In this document: positions 1 through 6,226 of the stretch, piece after piece
Layout: the number at the start of each line of letters is the position of its first letter
Position numbering within the stretch: the first letter of the stretch is position 1
Assembly: GCA_035277545.1 (NCBI GenBank)
Contig: DATEKI010000196.1
Location: forward strand, 1 to 8,794
Source: 66-474 sp035277545
Lineage (GTDB): Bacteria > Pseudomonadota > Gammaproteobacteria > Xanthomonadales > Rhodanobacteraceae
Direction of reading: 5' to 3'
DNA: 8,794 bases
The notes under the pieces: model-generated
What the model was told of the DNA's origin: nothing
What the model saw: only the letters and a program-made list of their open reading frames with translations
Database searches by the model: none
Made by a program: the position numbers and the translations under genes

Positions 1-212
1 ACGACGTGTGCGTCGCGCGGCAATGCGGCGAGCAGCGCCGCGCCTTCGTCCGCCATCGCGCGTGCATCGTCGCGGCCCTTGCCGCGCGCGCCGGGTTTGA
101 TTTCGACCAGTTCCAACGGAAGGTCACACGACAGGCGTTTCGCGTACTCCGCGAAACCTTCCGCCACCCAGCCCGGCATGCGTTCGCCGACCGCGATCAG
201 CTTCGCACGCAT
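1..212 (-). CDS. rlmH: RlmH, 23S rRNA (pseudouridine-1915-N3)-methyltransferase, N-terminal part, cut by window edge
   Basis: The first 70 residues are present; the C-terminal half lies beyond the left edge. The protein begins MRAKLIAVGERMPGWVAEGF and continues through an EYAKRL segment to the ELVEIKPGARGKGRDDA segment, which is characteristic of RlmH/YbeA, a small SPOUT-class methyltransferase of about 155 residues. It methylates N3 of pseudouridine 1915 in helix 69 of 23S rRNA on assembled 70S ribosomes, using S-adenosylmethionine. The SAM-binding knot and catalytic C-terminus are not visible. The ATG is at 212-210, 22 bases after the rsfS stop; the spacer has no strong Shine-Dalgarno sequence, so translation may depend on coupling to rsfS. 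The rsfS-rlmH pair is conserved across most bacteria, which supports both calls. Confidence 0.93.
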   Translation of the reverse strand, partial: MRAKLIAVGERMPGWVAEGFAEYAKRLSCDLPLELVEIKPGARGKGRDDARAMADEGAALLAALPRDAHV

Positions 213-234
213 GTCCGGTTATCCATCGTGTTGC

Positions 235-702
235 TCAGCGATCGTTCGCCGCTTCGGCTTCAGGCGCCTGGTCACCCACGGTCCACAGGCGTTCCAGCCC
301 GTAGAACTCGCGGATGCGCGGCAGCATCACGTGCACGATGATGTCGCCGAGATCCACCAGCACCCATTCGGCCTCCTTCTCGCCTTCCACGCCGAGCGGC
401 AGCATGCCCGCGCGCTTGGCGAACTTGACGACTTCGTCGGCGATGGATTTGACGTGACGCGAGGAGGTGCCGGAGGCGATGATCAGCAGGTCCGCGATGG
501 AGGTGCGCCCGCGCACGTCGATTTCACGAACGTCGTGCGCCTTCAACTCTTCGAGGGCGGCAAGCACGCGCCGGCGCAGGGTCGCAGTGGTGGGGGGACG
601 GTTGACGGGAGTGGCTGCGGGGCGTGACTTGGTTTGGCTGGTCAAGTTTCGGAAGGCCTCAATCCTTGGTGGGCGCGCGATGTGCGCGACACCAGTATGC
701 AC
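235..702 (-). CDS. rsfS: RsfS, ribosomal silencing factor (Iojap/YbeB family)
   Basis: RsfS binds ribosomal protein uL14 on the large subunit and blocks joining to the 30S subunit, slowing translation when nutrients are short. Family signatures are clear: DVREIDVRG (57-65), ASGTSSRHVKSIADEV (76-91), VEGEKEAEWVLVDLGD (105-120), IIVHVM, then REFYGLERLW (131-140). The conserved domain starts near residue 42, so the first 40 residues are an extension rich in Pro, Thr and Arg, followed by the usual fold and a short acidic tail. The start is uncertain. The ATG at 702 has only a weak AGG three bases upstream. A TTG at 645 (residue 20) would give 136 residues starting TSQTKSRP after the initiator, with GAGG 11 bases upstream. 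Stop TGA is at 237-235. The gene lies 157 bases downstream of nadD, beyond a palindromic repeat, so it may be transcribed separately from the leuS-nadD block. Confidence 0.93.
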   Translation of the reverse strand: MHTGVAHIARPPRIEAFRNLTSQTKSRPAATPVNRPPTTATLRRRVLAALEELKAHDVREIDVRGRTSIADLLIIASGTSSRHVKSIADEVVKFAKRAGMLPLGVEGEKEAEWVLVDLGDIIVHVMLPRIREFYGLERLWTVGDQAPEAEAANDR

Positions 703-722
703 CTGTCATGAAGGAGCGCAAG

Positions 723-858
723 TGGCGGCGCCGTTGCCCCCTTCCAATGGAAAAGGCGGAGCGAAGCGAACGCGCGCGAAGCAGCGGGGCGGCAACTGCT
801 TGGAGGGAAGCAGAGAACCATCCCCCTCAATCCCCCTTCCTCGGAAGGGGGAAGAATT
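723..858. repeat. palindromic intergenic repeat, copy 1 (nadD-rsfS gap)
   Basis: This fills most of the 157-base gap between nadD and rsfS. Three inverted repeats follow each other: TTCC-AAT-GGAA at 742-752; AAGCAG/CTGCTT at 779-784 and 796-801 around an 11-base loop; and a perfect arm pair TCCCCCTTCC / GGAAGGGGGA at 831-840 and 843-852. Bases 830-849 read on the minus strand match 3214-3234 on the plus strand except for one extra G, so this element and the one in the leuS-lptE gap belong to one family. No open reading frame here looks like a gene. A chromosomal REP-like or MITE-like element is the likely nature; copy number elsewhere is unknown. Confidence 0.7.
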
Positions 859-860
859 TT
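831..860 (+). terminator. possible stem-loop terminator pointing rightwards (weak)
   Basis: A 10-bp perfect inverted repeat (831-840 with 843-852) is followed on the plus strand by GAAGAATTTT, giving a run of four T at 857-860. This has the layout of a Rho-independent terminator for plus-strand transcription, but all nearby genes run on the minus strand. On the minus strand the stem is not followed by a T run. It may stop antisense transcription, stabilise the 3' end of nadD mRNA, or be only part of the repeat. The T run also covers the last base of the nadD stop codon. Confidence 0.25.
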
Positions 861-1537
861 CACTGGGCGTCACGGGTACGTCGAGCCGCGTCTTCGGCCC
901 CGCGATAAGGTGCAAGCAAGGCGGCATCGTCGATCAGCGCCTGCGGCACCAGCCAGCGCGGCGCGCGGCCTTCGGCCAGCAAGGCGCGGATGCGCGTGGC
1001 GGAAATGCCGAGCGCGGAGACCACCATGTCCAGCACCCTGCCCGCAGGCGCTTCGCGCAGGCCGGCGAGGTCCGATGTCTTGCGTGCGGCGACTGCGGCG
1101 GCCAGTTCATCCGGCATCGCGGGAATCTGCGCGGGCCGCGTGAGCACGCAAACGTGCGCGAGCCTGAACAGTTCGCGCCAGCGGTGCCATTCCGACAGCC
1201 CGGCGAATGCGTCGGCGCCGATCAGAAGCACCAGCGGACGTTCGCCGCCGAACTCCGCACGCAGCGAAGCCAGCGTGTCGAACGTGTACGAAGGCCCCTC
1301 GCGCTCGAGTTCGCGCAAGTCGAGTTGCAGGCGCTGCTGTCCCGCCAGCGCCGCGCGCAACATGGCGGCACGTTCGGTGGCGCTGGCGACCGGCTGCGGG
1401 CGGTGTGGCGGAATCTTCGCCGGCACGATGCGCACTTCCGCATCCAGTGCCTCGGAAGCCTCCCACGCCGCGCGCAGGTGGCCGATGTGCACGGGATCGA
1501 AGGTGCCACCGAAAATGGCGAGCGGTCGCATGGACAT
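860..1537 (-). CDS. nadD: NadD, nicotinate-mononucleotide adenylyltransferase
   Basis: NadD transfers AMP from ATP to nicotinate mononucleotide to make deamido-NAD, the penultimate step of NAD synthesis in the cytoplasm. The protein has 225 residues against 213 in E. coli. The nucleotidyltransferase signature GGTFDPVHIGH is at 10-20 with the HxGH motif at 17-20. IPPHRP (42-47), SYTFDTL (83-89), IGADAFAGLSEWHRW (106-120) and the ISATRIR motif (178-184; family ISxTxIR) follow in the expected order. The ATG at 1537 shares one base with the holA TGA (TGATG); a second ATG two codons on (1531) is an alternative start. No Shine-Dalgarno is evident, so translation is probably coupled to holA. The TGA stop abuts the palindromic repeat. 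Confidence 0.97.
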   Translation of the reverse strand: MSMRPLAIFGGTFDPVHIGHLRAAWEASEALDAEVRIVPAKIPPHRPQPVASATERAAMLRAALAGQQRLQLDLRELEREGPSYTFDTLASLRAEFGGERPLVLLIGADAFAGLSEWHRWRELFRLAHVCVLTRPAQIPAMPDELAAAVAARKTSDLAGLREAPAGRVLDMVVSALGISATRIRALLAEGRAPRWLVPQALIDDAALLAPYRGAEDAARRTRDAQ

Positions 1538-2592
1538 CACGCCGCCAGCAGCACGTCCGCGCTGCGCGGCTGCGCGATCGCAACCAACAGGCGTTCCATC
1601 TCGCGCCACGAGTCGTCCATCGCCTTGCCGGCGGCGTCCTGAACGCGGCCCTTGGCCATGCGGTCGATGCGCGCGCATGCGGCGAGGCAGCGTCGCCAAT
1701 GCGCGTTGCCGCGGCCGGCGCGCTGCAGGGCACCCTTGAACAACTGTTGGCGCGCCGGCCACATGCCGTATTCGGCGCGCATCGCGCCGGCGATGTCGGG
1801 CGCCGACGCCAGCCGCAACGCAAGATCGAGCTGGTTGAGCAGCCAGCCCAGCATCGGGATCACGTCTTCGCCTTCCGCGCGCAGTCCGCCCAATATCTTC
1901 AACGCGCGCGGCGCATCGCCACCGAACGCAGCGTCGGTGAGCCTGAACACGTCGTACACCGCGTTGTCGTCCCCGAGCGACTCCAGATCCGCGGCGCTGA
2001 CGGCCCCCCCGTCGCGCTGCGCGGCCAGCTTGTCGATCTCCTGCGCGATCACGAGCAAGTTGCCTTCGGCGCGTTCGGCCAGCAACGCGATGGCATCTTC
2101 GCCGGGCGCGAAGCCGTTCGCCCGCATGCGCCCACGAATCCACGCCGGCAATTCATCCACGCGCGGCGCGCGCAACCACGCGTACACGCCCGCGCGTTCG
2201 ATCGCCTTCACCCACGCGCCTTCGTGCTTCCTGCTCCACTGCATCGCGCTGACCAGCAGCACGGTGTCGGGTGCGGGCGACTTGCACCATGCCATGATGG
2301 CCGCGGAGCCGTCACGGTCGGGCTTGCCGGTGGGCAGGCGCAGTTCGACCAGGCGCCGCGTCGCGAACAGCGAAAGGCTGGCGCCACTGCGCGCCAGTTG
2401 GTCCCAGTCGAAATGGGCCTCGACATCCAGCACTTCGCGTTCGGTGTAACCGAGCGCACGCGCGCGGGCGCGCACCGCGTCACCCGCTTCCTGCAACTGC
2501 AGCGGCTCGTCGCCCGCCAGCAGGTACACCGGTGAGAGCTCGCCTTTCGCCAGCGTCTTCAAAAAACCTTCGAAGGCGTCCGCCACGGTCAA
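1537..2592 (-). CDS. holA: HolA, DNA polymerase III subunit delta
   Basis: The delta subunit of the clamp loader opens the beta sliding clamp during replication. At 351 residues it is close to E. coli HolA (343). The N-terminal LSPVYLLAGDEPLQLQEA (19-36) is the degenerate AAA+ entry; as in other delta subunits there is no functional Walker A motif. SLSLFATRR (72-80) matches the clamp-binding element, with Leu75-Phe76 at the position of the E. coli Leu-Phe wedge. The predicted start is TTG (2592-2590), overlapping the lptE stop as TTGA; a GTG two codons later (2586) is the alternative. No Shine-Dalgarno is visible upstream, so it is probably translated by termination-reinitiation after lptE. 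The stop overlaps the nadD ATG by one base. The lptE-holA-nadD order matches the E. coli chromosome. Confidence 0.96.
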   Translation of the reverse strand: MTVADAFEGFLKTLAKGELSPVYLLAGDEPLQLQEAGDAVRARARALGYTEREVLDVEAHFDWDQLARSGASLSLFATRRLVELRLPTGKPDRDGSAAIMAWCKSPAPDTVLLVSAMQWSRKHEGAWVKAIERAGVYAWLRAPRVDELPAWIRGRMRANGFAPGEDAIALLAERAEGNLLVIAQEIDKLAAQRDGGAVSAADLESLGDDNAVYDVFRLTDAAFGGDAPRALKILGGLRAEGEDVIPMLGWLLNQLDLALRLASAPDIAGAMRAEYGMWPARQQLFKGALQRAGRGNAHWRRCLAACARIDRMAKGRVQDAAGKAMDDSWREMERLLVAIAQPRSADVLLAA

Positions 2593-3179
2593 CCAGCGCT
2601 GGACGGGGAGGCAGGCGCCGCGGCGGTGGAAGCGGAAGCCGGCGTACGCGTGCTCGACCCGGAAACGGGCGTCCCGAGGCGCGCTTGCGCCTCCAGGCGG
2701 CGCATCACGGCATCGGTCATCTCGCGCACCAGGCTGCGCTGGATCGCTTCCGTCTCGCTGGTGATCGCCGAAAACTGTGTCTGGTCGATGGCGAATTCGT
2801 GCGAAAGCGTGATCGTCTGCATCGGGACGACCGTCCTGCCCTGGGCATCGGTCAGGGTGAATTGCACGTTGAAGGTCACCACGTACTCGCCGACGCGCTG
2901 CACCGCGCCGCTGGTCAGCATGCGCGAGCCGAACGCGGCGACCGGCACCGACAATGTGGCAACCCCTTCGGCGGAAGTGTCCAGCACGTCCACCTTGGCG
3001 GCGCGCAAGGCCGCGGCGAGGGAGCGTGGAAATTCACCACCGCCGCCGACGTGCAGGTACACCTGTTGCTGCATGACAGCCGGCAGCGCCGCACTGCCGC
3101 GCAGGTGGAAGCCGCAGCCGGCGAGCGTGACGCTGGCAGCGATGCAGAAAAGGACGGCTGGCCATTGGCGGATGTGCAT
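2589..3179 (-). CDS. lptE: LptE, LPS-assembly lipoprotein
   Basis: LptE is the outer-membrane lipoprotein that plugs LptD and helps insert lipopolysaccharide into the outer leaflet. The 196-residue precursor starts MHIRQWPAVLFCIAASVTLA and carries a lipobox L19-A20-G21-C22, so maturation would leave Cys22 acylated. GCGFHLRG directly after the cleavage site is typical of the family. The body (about 30-165) includes FGSRMLTSG, RVGEYVVTFNVQFTL and the helix ETEAIQRSLVREMTDAVMRRL. The last ~30 residues are low-complexity Ser/Thr/Pro/Ala. The frame is open back to an ATG at 3332, but that extension would run through a repeat and bury the signal peptide. The ATG at 3179 has GGAG (minus strand of 3188-3191) eight bases upstream and is the right start. 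The stop overlaps the holA TTG start. Confidence 0.94.
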   Translation of the reverse strand: MHIRQWPAVLFCIAASVTLAGCGFHLRGSAALPAVMQQQVYLHVGGGGEFPRSLAAALRAAKVDVLDTSAEGVATLSVPVAAFGSRMLTSGAVQRVGEYVVTFNVQFTLTDAQGRTVVPMQTITLSHEFAIDQTQFSAITSETEAIQRSLVREMTDAVMRRLEAQARLGTPVSGSSTRTPASASTAAAPASPSSAG

Positions 3180-3205
3180 CGAATCGGCTCCGGTATGTAC
3201 CGCTT

Positions 3206-3300
3206 GTCTTCCTCCCTTCCGAGGGAAGGGGGATGGCATCTTCATGTTGCAGCATCCCCCACCGCTTCGCAGCGACTTCCTTCGTACCGAAGGGATGAAC
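3206..3300. repeat. palindromic intergenic repeat, copy 2 (leuS-lptE gap)
   Basis: This lies in the 177-base gap between leuS and lptE. It has three inverted repeats: CCCTTCC/GGAAGGG (3214-3220, 3224-3230), GGGGGATG/CATCCCCC (3228-3235, 3253-3260, 17-base spacer) and CCTTCG-TAC-CGAAGG (3279-3293). The first two share bases and could form alternative structures. Bases 3214-3234 match the minus strand of 830-849 with one base inserted, so this is the same family as the repeat after nadD, in opposite orientation. It would lie in the 5' leader of lptE mRNA if lptE has its own promoter. Confidence 0.7.
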
Positions 3301-3325
3301 GTCTTGCAGATGCTGCGGGTGCGCG

Positions 3326-3331
3326 AAAGCA
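3326..3331 (-). promoter_or_regulatory. candidate extended -10 element for lptE-holA-nadD (weak)
   Basis: On the minus strand the sequence ACTGCTATGCT sits 20 bases after the leuS stop. TATGCT matches the sigma-70 -10 consensus at four of six bases and is preceded by TGC, the extended -10 pattern. No credible -35 hexamer lies 16-18 bases upstream. It would drive lptE with a leader of about 140 bases containing the palindromic repeat. Read-through from leuS is equally possible. Confidence 0.25.
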
Positions 3332-3356
3332 TAGCAGTCGCCGCGCCGCCGCCGGT

Positions 3357-6071
3357 TCAGCCGACGACGATATTCACGATCTTGCCCGGTACCACGACCA
3401 CCTTGCGCACGGGTTTGTCGCCGATGGCCGCGACCACGCCCGGCAGCGCGCGCGCATCGGCTTCGAGTCGTTCGCGCGGCGCGTCGAGCGCCGCATCCAG
3501 CGTGCCGCGCAGCTTGCCGTTGACCTGCACCGCCAGCGTGACGCTGTCGCGGACCAGCGCAGCCGGGTCGGCCTTCGGCCACGGCACGTCCTCGATCAGG
3601 GTTTCCTTGTGCCCGAGTACCTGCCACAGCGCGTGGCTCGCGTGCGGCGTGAACGGATTCAGCAGCAGTACCATCGCCTCCAGCGTCTCGTGGCGCAGCG
3701 CGCGTCCAGCGTCGCTCACGTCGTCGAATTTCGAGAGCGCGTTCAGCAGCTCCATCAGCGACGCGATCGCGGTGTTGAAGTTGCGGCGGCGGCCGATGTC
3801 GTCGCCGACCTTGGCGATGGTTTCGTGAAGCTGGCGGCGCATGGCTTTTTGCGCGGGGTTCAACGAAGCCGGATCGACCCCCGGATGATCCGGTTGCAAC
3901 GCGTGCGCCACCACGTCGCGCCAGAACCGGCGCAGGAACCGCGCCATGCCTTCGACGCCGGCTTCGTTCCATTCCAGCGACATGTCCGGTGGCGACGCGA
4001 ACATCGAGAACAGCCGCACCGTGTCGGCGCCGTACTTGTCGATCATCACCTGCGGATCGACGCCGTTGTTCTTCGACTTCGACATCTTTTCGCTGGCGCC
4101 GATCGAGACCGGCCGGCCGTCGGCCTTCAGCGTCGCGCCGACGACGCGCCCGCGCTCGTCGCGCTGCACGTCCACGTCGGCCGGATTGATCCACGTCTTC
4201 TCGCCGTTCGCGTCTTCGCGATAAAACGTTTCCGCCACCACCATGCCCTGGCACAACAGGTTGGTCGCGGGTTCATCCGAATGCACCAGCCCCGCGTCGC
4301 GCAGGAGCTTGTGGTAGAAGCGGAAATACAAGAGGTGCAGGATCGCGTGCTCGATGCCGCCGATGTACTGGTCGACGGGCAGCCAGTAGTTCGCGCGCGC
4401 GTCGATCTGTGTGGGCGCACCCGGCGAGCAATAGCGCGCGTAGTACCACGACGATTCCATGAAGGTATCGAAGGTGTCGGTTTCGCGCTCGGCCTCGCCG
4501 CCGCATTGGGGGCACTTCGTCTTGCGCCATTCGGGATCGGACTTCAGCGGCGATCGCACGCCACTGAACGCGACGTCTTCCGGCAGCACCACCGGCAGCT
4601 GGTCTTCCGGCACCGGTACCGCGCCGCATTTGGCGCAATGGATGATCGGGATCGGGCAACCCCAATAGCGTTGCCGCGACACGCCCCAGTCGCGCAGGCG
4701 CCAGTTCACCTGGCGACGACCACGACCCTCGCGCTCGAAGCGTTCGGCCAGCGCATCGAACGCCTGCCGGAAATCCATGCCGTCGTATTCGCCGGAATTG
4801 ACCAGCGTGCCGTGTTGGAGGAACGGGCCTTCGGTGATGATGCGATTCTCGAAGTCCTCCAGCACCTCCGCCACCGGACCCGGTTCGGCCACGTCGATCG
4901 GTTGCGACTGGCCCAGCGCCGCGCTCATCGCGTCCGTGTTGTCGGCGGCGTCGCGCCCGAGTTCGCGGATCGCGTCGCGCACCGGATCGCTGACGATCAC
5001 CATCCGGATCAGCAGGTCGTACTTGGTCGCGAACTCCCAGTCGCGCTGGTCGTGCCCCGGCACCGCCATCAACGCGCCGGTGCCGTAGTTCATCAGCACG
5101 AAGTTGGCGATCCAGATCGGGATGCGCTCGCCCGTCACCGGATGCAACGCGAACAGACCCGTGTCGATGCCCTTCTTTTCCTTGGTCTCGAGTTCCGCCT
5201 CGGAAACGCCGCCCTGCCGGCATTCGTCGATGAACGCCTGCAGCGCCGCGTTGCCGCGTGCGGCCTCGACCGCCAGCGGATGCTCGGCCGCGACGGCAAG
5301 GTATGTCACGCCCATCAGCGTGTCGGGCCGCGTGGTGAAGACTTCCAGCGCGCCGCCGCCCTCGACGTCGAAGCGGATTTCCAGGCCTTCCGAGCGCCCC
5401 AGCCAATTGCGCTGCATGATCTTGACCGCGTCCGGCCAGCCCGGCAGCTTGTCCAGGCCGTCCAGCAATTCCTGCGCGTAATCGGTGATCTTCAGGAACC
5501 ACTGCGGAATCTCGCGCTTCTCGACGATCGCGCCGGATCGCCAGCCGCGGCCGTCGACCACCTGCTCGTTGGCGAGCACGGTCTGGTCCTCCGGGTCCCA
5601 ATTCACCACGCTGTTCTTGCGATAGACGAGGCCCTGCTTGAACAGGCGCGTGAACATGCGCTGCTCGTGCACGTAGTACGACGGATCGCAGGTCGCGAAT
5701 TCGCGCGACCAGTCGATCGCGAAACCCATGGCCTTCAACTGCGAACGCATGTGCGCGATGTTGTCGCGCGTCCACTTCGCCGGCGGAATGCCGCGCTTGA
5801 TCGCCGCGTTCTCGGCCGGCAGCCCGAACGCGTCCCACGCCATCGGCTGCAGCACGTTCCTGCCCTGCATCCGCGCAAAACGGCTGATCACGTCGCCGAT
5901 CGTGTAGTTGCGCACGTGGCCCATGTGCAGCGCGCCCGACGGATACGGCAGCATCGACAGGCAGTAATACTTCTGGCGCGACGCGTCTTCCTTCACCTCG
6001 AACGCGTGGGTGTCGGACCAGAACTTCTGCGCGCCGGCTTCGACGGCGCGCGGATCGTAGGTTTCCTGCAT
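3357..6071 (-). CDS. leuS: LeuS, leucyl-tRNA synthetase
   Basis: LeuRS charges tRNA-Leu with leucine and hydrolyses mischarged tRNA in its CP1 editing domain. It has 904 residues against 860 in E. coli. Class I motifs are intact: PYPSGALHMGH with HMGH at 49-52, and KMSKS at 662-666. The editing site is complete, with the threonine-rich TTRPDT at 246-251 and VPGHDQRD at 337-344; Asp341 and Asp344 correspond to the family's editing aspartates. Two CxxC pairs, Cys479/482 and Cys520/523, look like the zinc site that E. coli LeuRS lacks. The segment between the editing motif and LVNSGE is 71 residues (352-422) where E. coli has 28, which accounts for the extra length. The C-terminal domain ends VPGKIVNIVVG. 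The ATG at 6071 lacks a strong Shine-Dalgarno. It is the first gene of the leftward cluster. Confidence 0.98.
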   Translation of the reverse strand: MQETYDPRAVEAGAQKFWSDTHAFEVKEDASRQKYYCLSMLPYPSGALHMGHVRNYTIGDVISRFARMQGRNVLQPMAWDAFGLPAENAAIKRGIPPAKWTRDNIAHMRSQLKAMGFAIDWSREFATCDPSYYVHEQRMFTRLFKQGLVYRKNSVVNWDPEDQTVLANEQVVDGRGWRSGAIVEKREIPQWFLKITDYAQELLDGLDKLPGWPDAVKIMQRNWLGRSEGLEIRFDVEGGGALEVFTTRPDTLMGVTYLAVAAEHPLAVEAARGNAALQAFIDECRQGGVSEAELETKEKKGIDTGLFALHPVTGERIPIWIANFVLMNYGTGALMAVPGHDQRDWEFATKYDLLIRMVIVSDPVRDAIRELGRDAADNTDAMSAALGQSQPIDVAEPGPVAEVLEDFENRIITEGPFLQHGTLVNSGEYDGMDFRQAFDALAERFEREGRGRRQVNWRLRDWGVSRQRYWGCPIPIIHCAKCGAVPVPEDQLPVVLPEDVAFSGVRSPLKSDPEWRKTKCPQCGGEAERETDTFDTFMESSWYYARYCSPGAPTQIDARANYWLPVDQYIGGIEHAILHLLYFRFYHKLLRDAGLVHSDEPATNLLCQGMVVAETFYREDANGEKTWINPADVDVQRDERGRVVGATLKADGRPVSIGASEKMSKSKNNGVDPQVMIDKYGADTVRLFSMFASPPDMSLEWNEAGVEGMARFLRRFWRDVVAHALQPDHPGVDPASLNPAQKAMRRQLHETIAKVGDDIGRRRNFNTAIASLMELLNALSKFDDVSDAGRALRHETLEAMVLLLNPFTPHASHALWQVLGHKETLIEDVPWPKADPAALVRDSVTLAVQVNGKLRGTLDAALDAPRERLEADARALPGVVAAIGDKPVRKVVVVPGKIVNIVVG

Positions 6072-6110
6072 GGCTGGAATGCAATCCGGCGGTGAGACTC
6101 AAGGCCCGCC

Positions 6111-6139
6111 AGCCTACCGCAGTGCAGCAAAAGCGCCAA
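6111..6139 (-). promoter_or_regulatory. candidate sigma-70 promoter for leuS
   Basis: On the minus strand TTGGCG (6139-6134, four of six to the -35 consensus) is followed after exactly 17 bases by TAGGCT (6116-6111, three of six to the -10 consensus). Transcription would start roughly 30 bases before the leuS ATG, leaving a short leader. This is a motif match only. The region 6072-6226 is a divergent intergenic space, so a leuS promoter must lie in it or further upstream. Confidence 0.35.
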
Positions 6140-6166
6140 GCGGCGCGTGGCCGGCGCGACTCCGGG

Positions 6167-6196
6167 TCGGCAGCGACTGCGCGGTCTGGCTATGAT
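6167..6196 (+). promoter_or_regulatory. candidate sigma-70 promoter for the amidohydrolase gene
   Basis: TATGAT at 6191-6196 matches five of six bases of the -10 consensus. TCGGCA at 6167-6172 matches four of six of the -35 consensus with an 18-base spacer. The predicted start near 6203 would give a leader of about 24 bases containing the GAGGGG ribosome binding site at 6215-6220. It is divergent from the candidate leuS promoter, with the two -35 elements about 28 bases apart. Confidence 0.5.
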
Positions 6197-6226
6197 TCAC
6201 GCCTCGACCGAGACGAGGGGAACACG

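Noticed and set aside
642..927. Small open frames across the nadD-rsfS gap on both strands.
   Set aside because: They are translations of the palindromic repeat (for example PPQSPFLGRGKNF-like text) and show no domain or ribosome binding site.
860..2143. A longer open frame extending nadD upstream to 427 codons.
   Set aside because: The upstream part is an out-of-frame reading of holA, very rich in Arg and Ala. The NadD fold starts at MSMRPLAIFGGTFDP, whose ATG overlaps the holA stop.
3180..3332. N-terminal extension of lptE to an ATG at 3332.
   Set aside because: It would translate through the palindromic repeat and put 51 residues before a textbook lipoprotein signal peptide; the ATG at 3179 has a good GGAG.
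2532..6095. A very long open frame (1187 codons) on the plus strand, antisense to leuS and lptE.
   Set aside because: It is the mirror of leuS in GC-rich DNA: its product is rich in Arg, His and Ala with no recognisable domain, while the opposite strand encodes an unmistakable LeuRS with all motifs.
6092..6226. Extension of the amidohydrolase to an ATG at 6092.
   Set aside because: It would cover the candidate promoter and place 45 basic residues before a clear signal peptide; the ATG at 6227 has a strong GAGGGG.
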